Shown: positions 14,237 to 15,554 of the stretch, piece by piece
How the letters are laid out: each line of letters starts with the position of its first letter
How positions within the stretch are numbered: the first letter of the stretch is position 1
Translations under genes and position numbers: made by a program
Notes under the pieces: model-generated
Told to the model about the DNA's origin: nothing
Seen by the model: only the letters and a program-made list of their open reading frames with translations
Databases searched by the model: none
From: an uncultured Alphaproteobacteria bacterium
GTDB taxonomy: Bacteria > Pseudomonadota > Alphaproteobacteria > Thalassobaculales > Thalassobaculaceae
NCBI GenBank assembly: GCA_938028645.1
Contig: CALIMD010000029.1
Span: forward strand, 1-15,554
Length of the DNA stretch: 15,554 nt
Reading direction: 5' to 3'

Positions 14237-15214
14237 TCATTTTTGTAATATATTGATAATTTCGCGCAATTGAGTCCGAGCACGTAAAAGGTAGAAACCC
14301 AGAGCCGCTAAATGACTTGGTCCAATGAAACCATCTGGTTTCCCATTCACTACCACTAAAGGATCCATACCGGCAGCCTGCTTCAGGGACGCGAGCATCA
14401 ATAACCAAGAAGGTGACAGTTCTTTTGTTTTATTTACACTTTCAAAGTCCTTACCCAAATCCCGTAAGATCAAATAATATGCATAAAGTCGCCCCTTAGC
14501 GGAGTAAAAAATATCATCTGCTTTCGTATCGATCCCCCATTGTCCTGCCTTGGCAAGATGATCATCTATAACTGCTGAATTTGATCCTAAATCTGCTGTA
14601 AATCTCAATAATGTTCCCTGTAAATTATCTGCTCTGCGCTCAAACTTAGCATCCCCGTTGGCCAAGCGTTGGTTATAGGAAAATAGAGAACGCTGAGCCG
14701 CCCGATACTGAGATTCTGAAGATGCTGTTGGTACGATAGAGGTAGAAAAGTCGAATATCCAGGTAGTGCCTGGATATTTCAGAAGCCCTGATGCCTTATC
14801 TAAATCCTTATCAACCTCACTAGAACCTCTGGATCGTCCGATTTGATCCGTCATCTCAAGAGCAAATCTTGATACGGCATAAATAATTCCTTGTTGATAG
14901 TTGGGCATATTATCCAAGAAGTATCCGGGCATAAAGAATGGATCGTTTGCGACCCAACTGTTGCTGTTAACCTCTCGATCGATCAATGCAATAGCCATGG
15001 CAACAGCGTGGCTACCGCCAACTTTCATCGAGGACGGCTTGAACTCTGGATCATCGTCAATCTTATGAACAATAATCATGCCCAAAACATAATATAGGAT
15101 CACAAAAGCAAAGCCTGTGCATACGCCAATGACCCCAAGCCGCCTATATCGCCCCAAGGGGATTCCTTTTTCTAATTTTTTATCTGTATCTTGACTAAAA
15201 TCAGATTCTTCCAC
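14237..15214 (-). CDS. DUF2333 family membrane-anchored protein
   Basis: 325 residues of unknown function. One transmembrane helix at about 27-49 lies between a basic cytoplasmic segment (RYRR, 22-25) and HKIDDDPEF (50-58); the rest is soluble and predicted periplasmic. Family hallmarks are WVANDPFFMPGYFLDNMPNY and the alternating helical segments after it. No enzyme motif is visible. The start is GTG at 15214; an in-frame stop lies five codons upstream and no good ribosome site is seen, so a coupled start after the VTT gene (39 bases away) is plausible. The family is known mainly from proteobacteria. It has no evident link to the acyl-CoA genes. Confidence 0.87.
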   Translation of the reverse strand: MEESDFSQDTDKKLEKGIPLGRYRRLGVIGVCTGFAFVILYYVLGMIIVHKIDDDPEFKPSSMKVGGSHAVAMAIALIDREVNSNSWVANDPFFMPGYFLDNMPNYQQGIIYAVSRFALEMTDQIGRSRGSSEVDKDLDKASGLLKYPGTTWIFDFSTSIVPTASSESQYRAAQRSLFSYNQRLANGDAKFERRADNLQGTLLRFTADLGSNSAVIDDHLAKAGQWGIDTKADDIFYSAKGRLYAYYLILRDLGKDFESVNKTKELSPSWLLMLASLKQAAGMDPLVVVNGKPDGFIGPSHLAALGFYLLRARTQLREIINILQK

Positions 15215-15253
15215 CAGCGCACCAACTCAAAAAGGTTAATAAAATAATCTTCT

Positions 15254-15554
15254 TCAGGACCCTCGTTTTCGTGCCAACGTGTTAATTATCAACCTATAAA
15301 AAACAGGGAAAAGGGCCAGAATACCGAGCCCAATCAGCCCAAGCATTAATTCGTTTGTAATCAATACCGAGATATCAACATTGTCGCCGTTCAATAATAT
15401 TTTATCAAGACCCGCCCCCGTAAGAGAAAACGCTACCGCTCCTGGAAACATTCCTATCACGGACGCAAAAAAATATATAGAAAACCTAACCTGAAGAAAC
15501 GCCGGCACCAAATTGACCAAGAAAAACGGGAATACCGGCACCAGTCTCAAGAAT
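15254..15554 (-). CDS. TVP38/TMEM64 (VTT/DedA-like) membrane protein, C-terminal part
   Basis: Partial: the frame is open across the right edge, so about 100 C-terminal residues are visible. The leading segment carries the family signature RLVPVFPFFLVNLVPA, followed by the hydrophobic FFASVIGMFPGAVAFSLTGAGL and a final transmembrane helix (LMLGLIGLGILALFPVFYRLII), ending in a basic tail RKRGS. The VTT family comprises integral inner-membrane proteins thought to act in lipid or small-molecule transport; the substrate here is unknown. A TTG at 15550 lies inside the conserved motif and is not the start. The DUF2333 gene follows 39 bases downstream, probably co-transcribed. Confidence 0.88.
   Translation of the reverse strand, partial: FLRLVPVFPFFLVNLVPAFLQVRFSIYFFASVIGMFPGAVAFSLTGAGLDKILLNGDNVDISVLITNELMLGLIGLGILALFPVFYRLIINTLARKRGS

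Noticed and set aside
15548..15550. TTG as the start of the right-edge gene
   Set aside because: It lies inside the conserved RLVPVFPFFLVN region of VTT proteins, so the true start is outside the window.
1..15554. Mobile element, prophage, CRISPR array, toxin-antitoxin or defence system
   Set aside because: No transposase, integrase, regular repeat-spacer pattern, paired small toxin/antitoxin genes or defence-type domains were seen; the genes are metabolic or envelope-related.

Overview
The window looks like chromosomal DNA of an AT-rich proteobacterium, most likely an alphaproteobacterium and possibly an uncultivated marine one. That placement is inference from four protein types: a DUF2333 membrane protein, a 68-residue alphaproteobacterial-style cold-shock protein, a ShyA/Csd3-type M23 peptidase, and a high density of acyl-CoA catabolic genes. 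No rRNA, tRNA, CRISPR array, transposase, integrase or phage gene was seen, and no transcription-factor gene is encoded.

Layout from left to right. Positions 1-508 are an AT-rich control region with a strong leftward promoter and possibly the first codons of a gene leaving the window. Positions 509-1837 (+) encode an M23 murein endopeptidase. Convergent to it is a 3-hydroxyacyl-CoA dehydrogenase (1880-2755, -), which diverges from an SDR dehydrogenase (2933-3712, +). An ACMSD-like metal-dependent amidohydrolase follows (3860-4837, -). Positions 4838-5759 are a 0.9-kb AT-rich stretch without a recognisable gene, ending in the leader of a cold-shock gene (5760-5966, +).

Positions 9499 down to 6080 (-) form a compact four-gene operon: an MFE-2-like SDR dehydrogenase, a double-hotdog MaoC hydratase, a DUF35 OB-fold protein and an SCP-x/Ltp-type thiolase-fold protein. 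It diverges from an acyl-CoA dehydrogenase (9673-10824, +) across a 173-bp control region with an inverted repeat. Three leftward genes follow: a LtnD-like beta-hydroxyacid dehydrogenase (10836-11753), an acetyl-CoA acetyltransferase (11832-13007) and an FMN-dependent 2-hydroxyacid dehydrogenase (13040-14128). The right end holds a DUF2333 protein (14237-15214, -) and the C-terminal end of a TVP38/TMEM64 (VTT) membrane protein cut by the window edge (15254-15554, -).

How the genes could work together (inference). The acyl-CoA dehydrogenase would make an enoyl-CoA, the MaoC protein would hydrate it, and the MFE-2-like SDR would oxidise the (3R)-hydroxyacyl-CoA. Alternatively, the Ltp/DUF35 pair would cleave the hydroxyacyl-CoA by a retro-aldol reaction, as in bacterial steroid side-chain degradation. 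The acetyl-CoA acetyltransferase, the second 3-hydroxyacyl-CoA dehydrogenase, the 2-hydroxyacid dehydrogenase, the SDR and the amidohydrolase would process the resulting acids. The most notable points are this MFE-2/SCP-x-like module split into separate genes, and an amidohydrolase that keeps the ACMSD metal site but has Thr where the catalytic His belongs.
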